Below are positions 43,195 to 52,902 of a stretch of 64,000 nucleotides of DNA, piece by piece. The translations under genes and the position numbers were made by a program. The notes beneath the pieces are model-generated. The model was not told where the DNA came from. It did not search any database and saw only the letters and a program-made list of their open reading frames with translations. How positions within the stretch are numbered: the first letter of the stretch is position 1; each line of letters starts with the position of its first letter. Origin of the DNA: an uncultured Prevotella sp. (lineage in GTDB: Bacteria > Bacteroidota > Bacteroidia > Bacteroidales > Bacteroidaceae); assembly GCA_905234845.1 (NCBI GenBank), contig CAJOIW010000003.1, positions 1 to 64,000 on the forward strand. Direction: 5' to 3'.

Positions 43195-44717
43195 AAAAGT
43201 GTGTCATCATTGGCAGTGGACTCGGAGGACTCTCAACCGCAGTCATCCTTGCCAAGAACGGCTACCAAGTAACCGTGCTTGAGCAAGGTCATCAGATAGG
43301 AGGCTGTCTACAATGTTTCCGCCGAGGCGACGCACTCTTTGATACCGGAATGCACTACATAGGAAGTGCCGACCCAGGACAAACCCTACATACCATTCTG
43401 CGCTATCTCGGTATTCACGACCATATTCACCTCTCACGCCTAAACCCCAGCGGCTACGACATTGTCTCACTCAATGGCGATCACTATCGTTTCGCCAACG
43501 GGAAAGAACCCTTCGTGGAAACCCTCGCGCAGCACTTCCCGCAAAGTCGCGACGAGCTCCACCGCTACTACGACCTTATACAAAGCGTGGCAACATCTTC
43601 CGCCATGCACTCCCTCAACCGAGAAGTCGACCTCGACATCAATGCCGAGTATCAGACACGAAGCGTCAATGAAGTCATCGCACACACCGTCAGTAATCCA
43701 CTGCTCCGTCAGGTGCTTGCCGGCATACAACCGCTCTATGCAGGTGAGAAAGACCGCACACCCTTCTCCACTCATGCCCTCATCACCGACTTTTATAACA
43801 AAAGTGCCTTCCGCATTGTAGGTGGTAGCAGCACAGTAGCCGACGCCCTCGCCACAGTCATCAGAGAAAACGGAGGGAAGATCGTTACCGACTGCAAGGC
43901 TGTCAAAATAGAATGCGACGACACCCATGCCACTGCTGTCATCTCAGAGAACCAAAGCCCATGTAACGAGAGAGAAGGGCAGCGCTATCCCGCTGACCTC
44001 ATCATCAGTGCCATCCATCCCGCCGCAACACTCGACCTCATCGACAGCCACCTCCTTCGACCTGCATACATCAGGAGAATAAGAAACGCGCGCAACACCA
44101 TCTCCGCCTTTACAGTCTACCTGCAATTCCGCAAAGACAGTGTGCCCTACATGAACCACAACCTTTATCTTTACACCACATCCAACACATGGGATGCCCT
44201 CGGCTATAACCAACATTCAACACCCAACACCCAACGACCCAAAGTAGCACTCTACATGCATTTTTGCCATGCTGACCAACCTGCATACGCTCATACCGCA
44301 GAGATCATCACCTACATGAGTATTAACGAGGTTCAGCGCTGGGCAAACACCACTCCTTTTCACCGTGGGCAAGACTACGAGATTTTCAAGCGCCAAATGG
44401 CTGAAAGGCTCATTGACCTTGTCCAGCAAGAATACCCCCACCTACGTGAAAACATCGCTCACTACTATACCTCCACCCCGCTCACATATCTCCACTACAC
44501 CCGCATACCCGACGGAGCCATGTACGGTATTGCCAAAGACGTGAATGCCCTCGGCGGTGGCAGTATTTCTCCACGGACACGCATTCCCAATCTACTGCTT
44601 ACGGGACAGAGCACTGCATCTCATGGTATGCTCGGCACACTTGCTGGCAGTCTCTTAACATGTGCAGAGATACTCACCACCGACGAGATCTTCGCTCAAC
44701 TGAAAAAACATTCATGA
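43191..44717 (+). CDS. CrtI-like FAD oxidoreductase
   Basis: A 508-aa protein of the phytoene desaturase / all-trans-retinol saturase family. The start at 43191 gives VIIGSGLGGLSTAVILAKNG, the FAD-binding Rossmann fold with Glu in VLEQGHQIGG. The C-terminus (LLLTGQSTASHGMLGTLAGSLLTC) completes the FAD site. It probably oxidises or aromatises a ring or chain intermediate. Its place directly before darA suggests a role in the resorcinol half, for instance aromatisation of the cyclic dione; that is inference. ATGA overlaps on both sides. Confidence 0.88.
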   Translation: MKKCVIIGSGLGGLSTAVILAKNGYQVTVLEQGHQIGGCLQCFRRGDALFDTGMHYIGSADPGQTLHTILRYLGIHDHIHLSRLNPSGYDIVSLNGDHYRFANGKEPFVETLAQHFPQSRDELHRYYDLIQSVATSSAMHSLNREVDLDINAEYQTRSVNEVIAHTVSNPLLRQVLAGIQPLYAGEKDRTPFSTHALITDFYNKSAFRIVGGSSTVADALATVIRENGGKIVTDCKAVKIECDDTHATAVISENQSPCNEREGQRYPADLIISAIHPAATLDLIDSHLLRPAYIRRIRNARNTISAFTVYLQFRKDSVPYMNHNLYLYTTSNTWDALGYNQHSTPNTQRPKVALYMHFCHADQPAYAHTAEIITYMSINEVQRWANTTPFHRGQDYEIFKRQMAERLIDLVQQEYPHLRENIAHYYTSTPLTYLHYTRIPDGAMYGIAKDVNALGGGSISPRTRIPNLLLTGQSTASHGMLGTLAGSLLTCAEILTTDEIFAQLKKHS

Positions 44718-45613
44718 AGATAGTCGTCTTTTACTATTCGCAGACGGGTCAGGCTTACAACGCTGCCCAACAGATTTTCCGTAGGCAGAAGACTCAACCT
44801 ATTTTCAAGGAAATTATTCCCAAAGAACATTATCCGTTTCCATGGCGACAATCGGAGTTCTTTGAGGTGTTCCCCGAAACACGGCTGGGAATACCTACAT
44901 CAGGCATACAAGAAATTGATTTCTCCGATATTGACGATGTTGATATCGTAATGGTAGTGGGTCAATCGTGGTTTCTTTCACCATCGCTACCATTGCAGGC
45001 TTTCTTCACCGACTCAAAGGTTAAAGCTTTTCTCTACGGAAAGAATATAATATTCGTGAATGTCTGCCGCAACATGTGGCTCATGACCCTGCAAGCCGTA
45101 CGCCGTTATGCCGCCGAAGCCAATGCCCATTTCATCGGACACATCGTGTTGCAGGACCATGCTCCCAACTGGATTAGTGCGATTACTATCGTGCGCTGGA
45201 TGTTCTATGGAAAGAAGACCAACCACATACTGCCAGATGCTGGAGTAGCAAATATGGATTTACAGACAGCCGCCCGCTTCGGAGAAATCATCTGCACCCA
45301 TCATACTGGACAAAGCTCACTATGCTCTCCTTACAACTCTCTACAAGAAAAACTGAACAAAGCTGGTGCTATTGTCTGTCGCCCTTCCATCCTCTTTCTT
45401 GAGCGTGTCGGTTACCGCACGTTTGGGTTTTGGGCTCAATTCATCAGGAATAAAGGGGAATATAAAGACGCTAAACGAGCCTCGCGGAGAAATCTCTTCT
45501 TTGCCTATCTGATAGTGGTTTTGTTTATCATCTCTCCTTTTGCACAAGTACTCTTTTGGATAACTCATCCATTAGCAAAACGAAAAAATGCTCCTATATT
45601 TTATTCACAATAA
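44714..45613 (+). CDS. darA: Dialkylresorcinol condensing enzyme DarA
   Basis: A 299-aa protein matching the DarA family: KIVVFYYSQTGQAYNA at the start and DVDIVMVVGQSWFLSPSLP give a flavodoxin-like fold, followed by an extended C-terminal region with a hydrophobic end (FFAYLIVVLFIISPFAQVLF). DarA works with the ketosynthase DarB to join two acyl units into the 2,5-dialkylcyclohexane-1,3-dione that becomes a dialkylresorcinol. DarB follows after 14 bp. Confidence 0.9.
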   Translation: MKIVVFYYSQTGQAYNAAQQIFRRQKTQPIFKEIIPKEHYPFPWRQSEFFEVFPETRLGIPTSGIQEIDFSDIDDVDIVMVVGQSWFLSPSLPLQAFFTDSKVKAFLYGKNIIFVNVCRNMWLMTLQAVRRYAAEANAHFIGHIVLQDHAPNWISAITIVRWMFYGKKTNHILPDAGVANMDLQTAARFGEIICTHHTGQSSLCSPYNSLQEKLNKAGAIVCRPSILFLERVGYRTFGFWAQFIRNKGEYKDAKRASRRNLFFAYLIVVLFIISPFAQVLFWITHPLAKRKNAPIFYSQ

Positions 45614-45627
45614 TAAGTGATTATCTT

Positions 45628-46764
45628 ATGAATGTTTTTATTACCCGAGCTGCTAAATTCATGCCAGGGACGCCAGTAAACAACGATGACATGGAAACCC
45701 GTCTTGGCATGGCTGGTGACGAACCGTCGAAAGCCCGACGGATAGTGTTACGGCGCAATGGCATCGTTCAGCGTTACTATGCGCTTGACGCTAAGGGTAA
45801 CCCGACCTATACCAATGCCCAGATGGCAGCAAATGCGGTTAAGGGTTTGCTGGATGAGCAGATAACGGTTGACGACATTGACGTACTGGCATGTGGAACG
45901 GCTTCGCCTGAGACGCTTGTGCCCTCGCATGGAGTGATGGTACATGGTGAGTTAGGCGGGAAGAAAGATGCCGAGGTGGTATCGTTTGCAGGATCGTGTT
46001 GCACGGGTGCCGATGCGTTGAAATACGCCTGTCTATGCGTTCAGGCCGATTCCACTCTTAAGGCAGTAGCGGTGGCGTCGGAAAGGTTAAGTGCCTGGAT
46101 GAGGGCCTCTTATTTTCAGGAGGAGTCGCTGATGCTTGCAAAGTTGGAGAATAAACCCATGCTGGCTTTCGAAAAAGAGTTTCTACGCTGGATGCTCTCT
46201 GACGGGGCTTATGCCGTTCTCGTACAGGGGAAGCCTAACGACGAGGCTTTGTCGCTGCGAATTGACTGGATTGAGATTACCTCATTTGCGAATACGAGGG
46301 AGACGTGTATGTATGCTGGTGCAGAGAAAGATGATGACGGAACAATAAAAGGATGGGCGTCGTTCACAGAACAGGAATGGCTCACACGATCGGTGTTTGC
46401 AGTGAAACAAGACACTCGCATGCTGTCGGAGCATATTGTCACACTCGGGGTTGACTTTCTGATGCGGTTGGCGGATAAACATCATTTCTCGACAACTGAC
46501 ATTGACTGGTTCTTGCCTCACCTCTCTTCCATGTTTTTTAAGGATAAAATTCTGGAAGAGCTAGAACGGCGAGGATTCGTCATTCCCGAGGATAAATGGT
46601 TTGTCAATCTGCCTTACGTGGGAAATATTGCCTCGGCCTCGGCTTTTGCCATGATGGAGGAGTTGCTGTACTCTGGAAAGCTAAAAAAGGGCGAGCACCT
46701 GCTCATCATGATTCCCGAAAGTGCACGTTTCTCCTATTGCTACTGTATGCTTACGGTGGTTTAG
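45628..46764 (+). CDS. darB: DarB, KAS III-like ketosynthase
   Basis: A 378-aa thiolase-fold enzyme of the FabH/DarB type. The start at 45628 gives MNVFITRAAKFMPGTPVNN. The active Cys is in FAGSCCTGADALKYA, the His in DWFLPHLSS and the Asn in VGNIASAS. It joins a beta-ketoacyl thioester with a second acyl thioester during dialkylresorcinol formation. Together with DarA it marks the cluster as flexirubin-type rather than plain aryl polyene. Confidence 0.92.
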   Translation: MNVFITRAAKFMPGTPVNNDDMETRLGMAGDEPSKARRIVLRRNGIVQRYYALDAKGNPTYTNAQMAANAVKGLLDEQITVDDIDVLACGTASPETLVPSHGVMVHGELGGKKDAEVVSFAGSCCTGADALKYACLCVQADSTLKAVAVASERLSAWMRASYFQEESLMLAKLENKPMLAFEKEFLRWMLSDGAYAVLVQGKPNDEALSLRIDWIEITSFANTRETCMYAGAEKDDDGTIKGWASFTEQEWLTRSVFAVKQDTRMLSEHIVTLGVDFLMRLADKHHFSTTDIDWFLPHLSSMFFKDKILEELERRGFVIPEDKWFVNLPYVGNIASASAFAMMEELLYSGKLKKGEHLLIMIPESARFSYCYCMLTVV

Positions 46765-46776
46765 AGTTTACGGTTT

Positions 46777-47175
46777 ATGAAAACAGAAGAGGTTCCACAG
46801 GATTTAAAGTACTATAAAGATACTATCTTTCGCGATGTTACATACGCAGTAGACAACGAAGGACGGTATAGATCGTGTCTGAGCGACGGTTGGGAGGTAA
46901 AAACCGACGCATTAGATTTGGCATGGAGTGACGTGAATGAGCAATGTGAGAAGATTCGCCAACGAATCTTACGCGGAGAGACCAGCCCATTGGAGTTTCA
47001 TGCCGTAAAGAACCTAATGAATGTGAAACTGCTATCGGCATATACAGGATTCTCCAAACGCACTATTCGCAAGCATTTTCGCCCAGAGGTGTTTTCCTCG
47101 CTTTCTGAAGACACTCTCCAAATCTATGCCGACGTATTACGTATCACGGTAGATGAACTGAAAAGGTTGAATTGA
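46777..47175 (+). CDS. Hypothetical protein between darB and the BtrH-like gene
   Basis: A 132-aa soluble protein without signal peptide. The C-terminal ~50 residues (LLSAYTGFSKRTIRKHFRPEVF, then DTLQIYADVLRITVDELKRLN) look like a helix-turn-helix-type domain. The N-terminus (FRDVTYAVDNEGRYRSCLSDGWEVK) is not recognised. It is 13 bp after darB and 31 bp before the BtrH-like gene. It could be a regulator or a structural partner of either neighbour. Confidence 0.75.
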   Translation: MKTEEVPQDLKYYKDTIFRDVTYAVDNEGRYRSCLSDGWEVKTDALDLAWSDVNEQCEKIRQRILRGETSPLEFHAVKNLMNVKLLSAYTGFSKRTIRKHFRPEVFSSLSEDTLQIYADVLRITVDELKRLN

Positions 47176-47206
47176 AAATCTCAACCTACCAGAAAAAGCA
47201 AAGGTC

Positions 47207-48238
47207 ATGGAACTGAACATTGAGCATCGGCCGGCAGCTCACTGCGAGAATGGTACTATCGCTGCACTTTTGCGATATGAAGGCATCGACCTGTCTGAGT
47301 CGATGATTTTCGGCTTGGCAAGCGGTCTATACTTCTCACATATTCCTTTCGTAAAACTGAGCGGGATGCCTGTTACCTCGTTCCGCACTTTTCCTGGAGT
47401 ATTATTCAAACGGGTAACAACGATGCTGGGGATAAAAACTAAGACGCTCCGGTTTATCCGTCAGGAGAAAGCCATGCAGACTCTCGACCACGTTCTACTC
47501 AACGAACACAAGCCTGTGGGATGCGTCGTAGGAATGTTCTATCTGCCGTATGTACCTAAGGAGTATCGTTTCCATTTCAATGGTCACAACATTTGCATCG
47601 TCGGGAAAGACGAACAAACTAATATGTATAGTGTTGTTGATACCAATGCAACACAGAAAGTATCGATTTCCTCTGCCGACCTCCAGCGCGTGCGATTTGC
47701 CAAGGGTGGACCCTATCCTCTCATGGGACAGATGTACTGGATTAAGGGACAAGGGGTGAAAGAAGGTGTTATCACTCCCGAACTCATTGTCAAATCAATT
47801 AGAAAGAACTGTAAGGAGATGATTGGACAACCTCGGTGGCTACCGTGGCTGGGCGTACGTGGCATTGCCCTGCTGGCAAAACGCATACGCATATGGGAAT
47901 CTACCATGGGACACCGCGAAGCCATGCTCAATCTGGCTCAGGTTATTCGTATGCTAGAGGAGATAGGTACGGGCGGAGCAGGCTTTCGGTTTATCTACGG
48001 GGCCTTTCTTCAGGAGGCAGCAGAGATAACGGGATTGGAGGAGCTTTGGAATTTCGCTGAGCGCATCACCACTATTGGTGACTATTGGAGGGAGTTCGCC
48101 TATAAAGGTTCACGTATCATCAAAAAACGAAAAGGAGAGGAATATACTTTTGACGACTTGGGGTGTCTACTGGACAACATTGCCACCCTCGAAAAACAAT
48201 TTTTCACAGAACTATCAACCATCAACTATAAACCATGA
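47207..48238 (+). CDS. BtrH-like acyltransferase / C39-fold protein
   Basis: A 343-aa protein with a BtrH N-terminal domain (about residues 10-150) followed by a helical DUF4872-like domain. The likely catalytic Cys is in HCENGTIAALLRYEG (Cys13) and the His in RFHFNGHNICIVG. BtrH of butirosin synthesis moves an acyl group from an ACP to an amino sugar, using a papain-like fold. Here, next to DarA/DarB and among ACPs, it is a candidate for joining the polyene acid to the dialkylresorcinol as an ester. That assignment is inference. Confidence 0.78.
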   Translation: MELNIEHRPAAHCENGTIAALLRYEGIDLSESMIFGLASGLYFSHIPFVKLSGMPVTSFRTFPGVLFKRVTTMLGIKTKTLRFIRQEKAMQTLDHVLLNEHKPVGCVVGMFYLPYVPKEYRFHFNGHNICIVGKDEQTNMYSVVDTNATQKVSISSADLQRVRFAKGGPYPLMGQMYWIKGQGVKEGVITPELIVKSIRKNCKEMIGQPRWLPWLGVRGIALLAKRIRIWESTMGHREAMLNLAQVIRMLEEIGTGGAGFRFIYGAFLQEAAEITGLEELWNFAERITTIGDYWREFAYKGSRIIKKRKGEEYTFDDLGCLLDNIATLEKQFFTELSTINYKP

Positions 48239-48479
48239 ATAAGCTCTTTAAGTTTCGCAAGTGCGCCCCAAAGGGGCAATCTCCCTATAGCCCAGGGCAT
48301 CGCCCTGGGAAAGTGGGGTGCGTAGCCAACGCCCTGAAAGGGCAAAAGTTGCCCTTTCAGGGCGAAATCACCTACACTCTTGTACCCAGGGCGATGCCCT
48401 GGGCTGCGGGCTTTTTGGCCTTCCAGGCCGTTCCTACGCAGATGGTTCATTACTTGCGAAACCATGAATAAGCTCTTTA
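48231..48479. mobile_element. MITE-like palindromic insertion at the esterase start
   Basis: A 209-bp insert (48251-48459) sits between two exact 20-bp direct copies of AACCATGAATAAGCTCTTTA (48231-48250 and 48460-48479), which include the esterase start codon. The insert ends are inverted (GTTTCGCAAG at 48252-48261, CTTGCGAAAC at 48453-48462). Inside are GCCCCAAAGGGGC, CCCAGGGCATCGCCCTGGG, a long perfect stem CGCCCTGAAAGGGCAA/TTGCCCTTTCAGGGCG and CCCAGGGCGATGCCCTGGG. Such GCCCTGGGC palindromes are common interspersed repeats in Bacteroidota, from memory. Confidence 0.7.
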
Positions 48480-49246
48480 TTTTATTACTGTGCCTATGGG
48501 GTTGGGCGGAGGCTAGGGCTTATAAGCTGACAGCGTTCCTTCCGAAAGAGAATCCCACACAGACGGGAGTTATCGTCTGCCCTGGCGGGAGCTATTTCTG
48601 GTTGGATAATTGGACTGAGGGCTACGAGGTGGCTCGTTGGTTACAGGAGAACGGCATAGCGGCCTTTGTTCTGGAATATAGCCATAGCGGTTGGGCCTCG
48701 TTTGCCTTCCATGTGCACATGCCAGGAAGGACTTTTCCTGCAAGTTTCAACGACTTATACAGGGCTTTGCAAGAGATCAAGGAAAAGGGTGACGAATATG
48801 GGGTGAAATCCGACAGAATCGGTTGTATGGGGTTTTCTGCAGGCGGACATCTGGTAATGTATGCCGCTGAGCAACTGTCAAGCGAGATTCTTTTTGTTGC
48901 TCCCATGTATCCCGTGGTTTCAATGACACATCCCTGCACACACAAGCGTTCCAGAAGGGGACTCTTGGGCGAACATCCTTCACGACTAATGAAGGACTCA
49001 TTGTCTTTGGAACATCATGTGTCAGAAAACTGCCCGCCTGTTTTTCTGATGAACTGCGACGACGACCCCGTCGTACACCCTCATAATGCCGAGCTACTCG
49101 ATTCAGCGCTTACCATAAAGGGCATTCCCCATCACTATGAACATTACCGCACTGGTGGTCATGGCTTCGGTGCTACAGCTAATAAAACCACGGCAGAAGC
49201 CATCAGGTGGAAAGAGGTGTTTCTTGACTGGATAAAGCAATGGTGA
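48464..49246 (+). CDS. Secreted alpha/beta hydrolase (esterase)
   Basis: A 260-aa hydrolase with a signal peptide (LFILLLCLWGWAEARA). The start at 48464 is chosen since the upstream frame is repeat DNA. GFSAGGH holds the nucleophile Ser (~125), VIVCPGGSYFW the oxyanion loop, DDDPVVHP the Asp and GGHGFG the His. It resembles acetyl-xylan-esterase-like BD-FAE hydrolases. Within a flexirubin-type cluster it may deacylate a late intermediate outside the cytoplasm. An identical start-codon context lies 233 bp upstream because of the insertion. Confidence 0.85.
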   Translation: MNKLFILLLCLWGWAEARAYKLTAFLPKENPTQTGVIVCPGGSYFWLDNWTEGYEVARWLQENGIAAFVLEYSHSGWASFAFHVHMPGRTFPASFNDLYRALQEIKEKGDEYGVKSDRIGCMGFSAGGHLVMYAAEQLSSEILFVAPMYPVVSMTHPCTHKRSRRGLLGEHPSRLMKDSLSLEHHVSENCPPVFLMNCDDDPVVHPHNAELLDSALTIKGIPHHYEHYRTGGHGFGATANKTTAEAIRWKEVFLDWIKQW

Positions 49247-52200
49247 ATTTCTTCCTTCGAGTCTTCGATTTCCTACAACACAGACGGCGGTTGTGCATGG
49301 GTTTGCTCACTGCTGCCTGCGTTGCATTATTGGCGATGCTGTCGTCACTGAGATACAACGAGGACATCTACGATTTTCTTCCCTTAGACGGTAACCAGCA
49401 AAAAGCCGTCACACTTTATCAGGACATCACTGGAGGCAAGCGGGTCGTGGCTATGATATCCATGAGGCAAAAGCAAAAAAGCGAAGAGGGGGAAAACGCC
49501 TCTACGCCCGATGTCCAGTCGCAAGAGAGCGCAGACCTGCTCTGTCAGGCTGTCGATGCTTTTGCTGAAGAGCTGCGGCGGCACGATGGCAAGTGCCATA
49601 TAGAAGACATCACCACGCAGGTGGACTTCGAGAAGCTGTCAGGTATCCGCGACTTCGCCTATCACCATTTGCCTCAGATGCTCCGCGACTCCGACTATGT
49701 GCGCATGGAGCACATCTTCTCTAATGAGAATGAGGTCGAAGAGCTACTGGCTCATGATGTGGAAATGGTGATGATGCCCGCCACTGGTGTCTTTGCCACG
49801 AACATCGCCAACGATCCCCTCGGGCTGTTCGCCCCTGTCATGGAGCGTATGCAGTCGCGGCAGGCAGCCATGCCCTTTGAGATAGACAACGGATATATTT
49901 TTACCACCGGCAAGCAATATGCCATCTGCATGATGACCTCCTCACACGGGTCGATGGAGTCGGCAGGCAATACGCTCTTGACGGCCTATGTCGACAGTGT
50001 AGCACAAGCAACCATGCAACGATACAAGGATGTGGAGATAGCCATTACAGGGTCGCCGGTGATTGCTGTAGACAATGCCCGACAAATAAAAGCTGACAGT
50101 CGGTTGGCCATACTCATCTCCGCGGTGCTCATCCTGTCGTTATTGATATTTGCTTTCCGTAATGGCCGACATCTTCTGCTTATTGGCATCACCATAGTTT
50201 TCGGCTGGCTCTTTGCCATGGCGTTCATCGCCGTGCTGAGAACCAACGTGTCGCTCATCGTACTTGCCATAGGATCGATTATCATCGGCATCGCAGTGAA
50301 CTATCCGCTTCACTTCGTTGCACACACAGGCCATAACAGAAGTCCTCGGGAGGTATTGAAGGACATGGTGTCACCGCTACTCATCGGAAACATCACCACG
50401 GTGGGCGCCTTTGCGGCGCTCATCCCGCTCGATGCGCCCGCACTGCGAGACCTTGGATTGTTTGCCGCATTCATGCTCATTGGCACCATCCTCTTCGTGC
50501 TAATATTCCTACCACAAATGGTACAGAAGAAGCAACGGGCAAGAGGCAACGAGCAAGAGGAGCGACTACCGTTCGGGCGCATAGCCTCTACCACACCGAG
50601 AATTCGGGGTATAAGGCTCGCCATCATCGTCAGCCTGACCATTGTTCTGGGGTATTTCAGCCTACAGACCACCTTCGATGCCGACATGCACCACGTGAAT
50701 TATCTTACCCCCACGCAGGAACGGCTGATGGCCGACCTGAGAGTCACAGCAGGAGTGCGCGACACAGCCAGCATATATCTCGCCAACGAGGGAGCCAACT
50801 GGAACGAGGCACTCGCCAGACGTCAGCAGCAGAAACCACTACTCGACAGCCTGAGACAGGCAGGAGCGATAACAGCTTGTACCGAAGTCACCGCATTTAT
50901 TTGCTCAGAAGAAGAACAAGCCGAGCGCATAGCCCGTTGGAAAGAGTTCTGGCAGCACCATGCCGAAACAGTGAGGCGCCAGTTGCGCGAGCATGCGCCA
51001 CGGCATGGGTTTAGCGAAGAGGCATTCAGCGAATTCTACGACATCATCACCGCCGAGTATGAACCCGAGCCCTTCGAGGCCTTCGAGCCCTTAGTCACCA
51101 CACTCTTCAGCCAGTCGTTCAGCAAAGAGGGAGGCACCAGTACCGTAGTTGATATCATAGAGGCACGCGACGTGGCACAAGTAGAAAAAATTCTCAACAC
51201 CCCATTCAAAACAGGCACCCACTACGCATTCGACTTCGTGGGCATGAATAGAGCGGTAGCCAATACCCTATCGAACGATTTCAACTATATTGGCATGGCC
51301 TGCGGAGCCATCGTGTTTCTTTTCCTATGGATTTCCTTCGGACGGTTAGAGCTCAGCCTATTGGCATTTCTGCCCATGGCCGTAGGATGGCTGTGGATAC
51401 TGGGTATCATGCGCATTACGGGCATACAATTCAACATTGTAAATGTCATTCTGGCTACGTTCATTTTCGGACAGGGCGATGATTACACTATCTTCATGAC
51501 TGACGGACTGATGGGCGAATATGCATATCGTCGGAAACTCCTTCCATCATATCGTAACAGCATCATCATTTCCGCGCTTATCATGTTCATCGGCATGGGA
51601 TCGCTCATCGTAGCCAAACATCCGGCACTACACTCGCTGGCCGAAGTAACCATCGTGGGAATGTTTACCGTGGTCTTCATGGCATGGATAGTACCGCCGA
51701 CCATCTTCAACTGGCTCACACGCACCGACAACCAGCCACGCCGGTCACCCGTAACCATCGCCTCACTCGTTCGCACAGCCTATTGTTCGGCAGTCTATCT
51801 CTTTGAGGTAGCATACGGATGCCTTTTCGGACTTGTGGCACATCTCATTCCATACACCCCATGGCGACGCGCGGCAAAGAGATGGCTTCACAAGATGGTA
51901 TGCGGCACCATGAGAGTAAACATCAGCCACATCTGGGGGGTAGAAACCATCCTCAATAACTCCCATGGAGAAGATTTCAGCAAAGGCAGCATCCTTATTT
52001 GCAATCACCAATCCATCTTCGACCCCATCCTCACTCTTGCGCTGAACCCGAACATCACTGTGCTCATCAGTGAAAAGGTATGGAAAAATCCCATCGTCCA
52101 TCCACTCTTCCGCCTATTGGGATTCATCAATCTAAATCAACCCATAGAAACGCTCAAGACATCCATCGCAAAGGCTGTCAAAGAAGGCTACAGTGTTGTG

Positions 52201-52902
52201 ATTTTCCCCGAAGGCAAACGCAACGTTGAGCGCATTACACGCTTCCATCAGGGAGCATTTCACATCGCACAAGAAATAGGAGCCGACATTCTGCCCGTCT
52301 ATCTCCATGGTGCGGGCCACGTTGCTCCAAAAGGCAGCGGACTTATCGCACGTGGAAGGATTGAATTAGAGGTAGGACAGCGTATACCAGCTGCCGAGCT
52401 GGCCAGTTACGGTGATAGCCCACAACGTATAGCACAGCAAATTCACCGCCAATATCTCAGCCACTATGCCAAGATGAGACAACGCATTGAAGACTCACAC
52501 TACTTCCACCATCACATCATCGACCAGTACATTTACAAAGGCATCGCCATAGAGCGGGAGACACGACATCTGTTACGTCAGTATAATGACTTCAGCCAAT
52601 GGATAGACCATCCCCAACATCCAGAACCTATTTCCCAAAGCCCATCACCCAGAACATACATTCTCCACGCTGGACGCGGACAATTCTCTCTGCTCTATGC
52701 TCTCGTACACCCTGAGACTGAAGTACACTCCTACGCTGACGACCCCGACGACATGGCGTTGGCCGCAGCCTGCTCACAACTCCCCCAGAACCTGCATATA
52801 CATTTAAAGGGGCAAGAGACAAATGTCAAGAATCAAGAGGATGCTTTGACTATCGATTTTAATCAGATTCTAAAAGACAGTCTTTCGCATAAAATTCTCT
52901 AG
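49240..52902 (+). CDS. MMPL exporter fused to a PlsC acyltransferase
   Basis: A 1220-aa fusion. Residues ~1-860 are an RND/MMPL exporter with two blocks of membrane helices (ILISAVLILSLLIFAF; IGMACGAIVFLFLWISF) and the GQGDDYTIFMTDGLMGEY motif. Residues ~900-1090 are a PlsC-type acyltransferase (NHQSIFDP near 922, FPEGKRN near 989). The last ~90 residues (TYILHAGRGQFSLLYALVHP, then EVHSYADDPDDMALAAA) look like a worn methyltransferase-like Rossmann domain. Aryl polyene clusters encode MMPL proteins for lipid-linked export; fusion to the acyltransferase suggests coupling of acyl attachment with export. The final residues are encoded by a palindrome (52867-52929). Confidence 0.9.
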   Translation: MVNFFLRVFDFLQHRRRLCMGLLTAACVALLAMLSSLRYNEDIYDFLPLDGNQQKAVTLYQDITGGKRVVAMISMRQKQKSEEGENASTPDVQSQESADLLCQAVDAFAEELRRHDGKCHIEDITTQVDFEKLSGIRDFAYHHLPQMLRDSDYVRMEHIFSNENEVEELLAHDVEMVMMPATGVFATNIANDPLGLFAPVMERMQSRQAAMPFEIDNGYIFTTGKQYAICMMTSSHGSMESAGNTLLTAYVDSVAQATMQRYKDVEIAITGSPVIAVDNARQIKADSRLAILISAVLILSLLIFAFRNGRHLLLIGITIVFGWLFAMAFIAVLRTNVSLIVLAIGSIIIGIAVNYPLHFVAHTGHNRSPREVLKDMVSPLLIGNITTVGAFAALIPLDAPALRDLGLFAAFMLIGTILFVLIFLPQMVQKKQRARGNEQEERLPFGRIASTTPRIRGIRLAIIVSLTIVLGYFSLQTTFDADMHHVNYLTPTQERLMADLRVTAGVRDTASIYLANEGANWNEALARRQQQKPLLDSLRQAGAITACTEVTAFICSEEEQAERIARWKEFWQHHAETVRRQLREHAPRHGFSEEAFSEFYDIITAEYEPEPFEAFEPLVTTLFSQSFSKEGGTSTVVDIIEARDVAQVEKILNTPFKTGTHYAFDFVGMNRAVANTLSNDFNYIGMACGAIVFLFLWISFGRLELSLLAFLPMAVGWLWILGIMRITGIQFNIVNVILATFIFGQGDDYTIFMTDGLMGEYAYRRKLLPSYRNSIIISALIMFIGMGSLIVAKHPALHSLAEVTIVGMFTVVFMAWIVPPTIFNWLTRTDNQPRRSPVTIASLVRTAYCSAVYLFEVAYGCLFGLVAHLIPYTPWRRAAKRWLHKMVCGTMRVNISHIWGVETILNNSHGEDFSKGSILICNHQSIFDPILTLALNPNITVLISEKVWKNPIVHPLFRLLGFINLNQPIETLKTSIAKAVKEGYSVVIFPEGKRNVERITRFHQGAFHIAQEIGADILPVYLHGAGHVAPKGSGLIARGRIELEVGQRIPAAELASYGDSPQRIAQQIHRQYLSHYAKMRQRIEDSHYFHHHIIDQYIYKGIAIERETRHLLRQYNDFSQWIDHPQHPEPISQSPSPRTYILHAGRGQFSLLYALVHPETEVHSYADDPDDMALAAACSQLPQNLHIHLKGQETNVKNQEDALTIDFNQILKDSLSHKIL

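Noticed and set aside
48235..48471. 78-codon frame beginning like the esterase (MNKLF)
   Set aside because: The start is the duplicated target of the palindromic insertion and the rest is repeat DNA rich in Pro/Gly; not a real gene.
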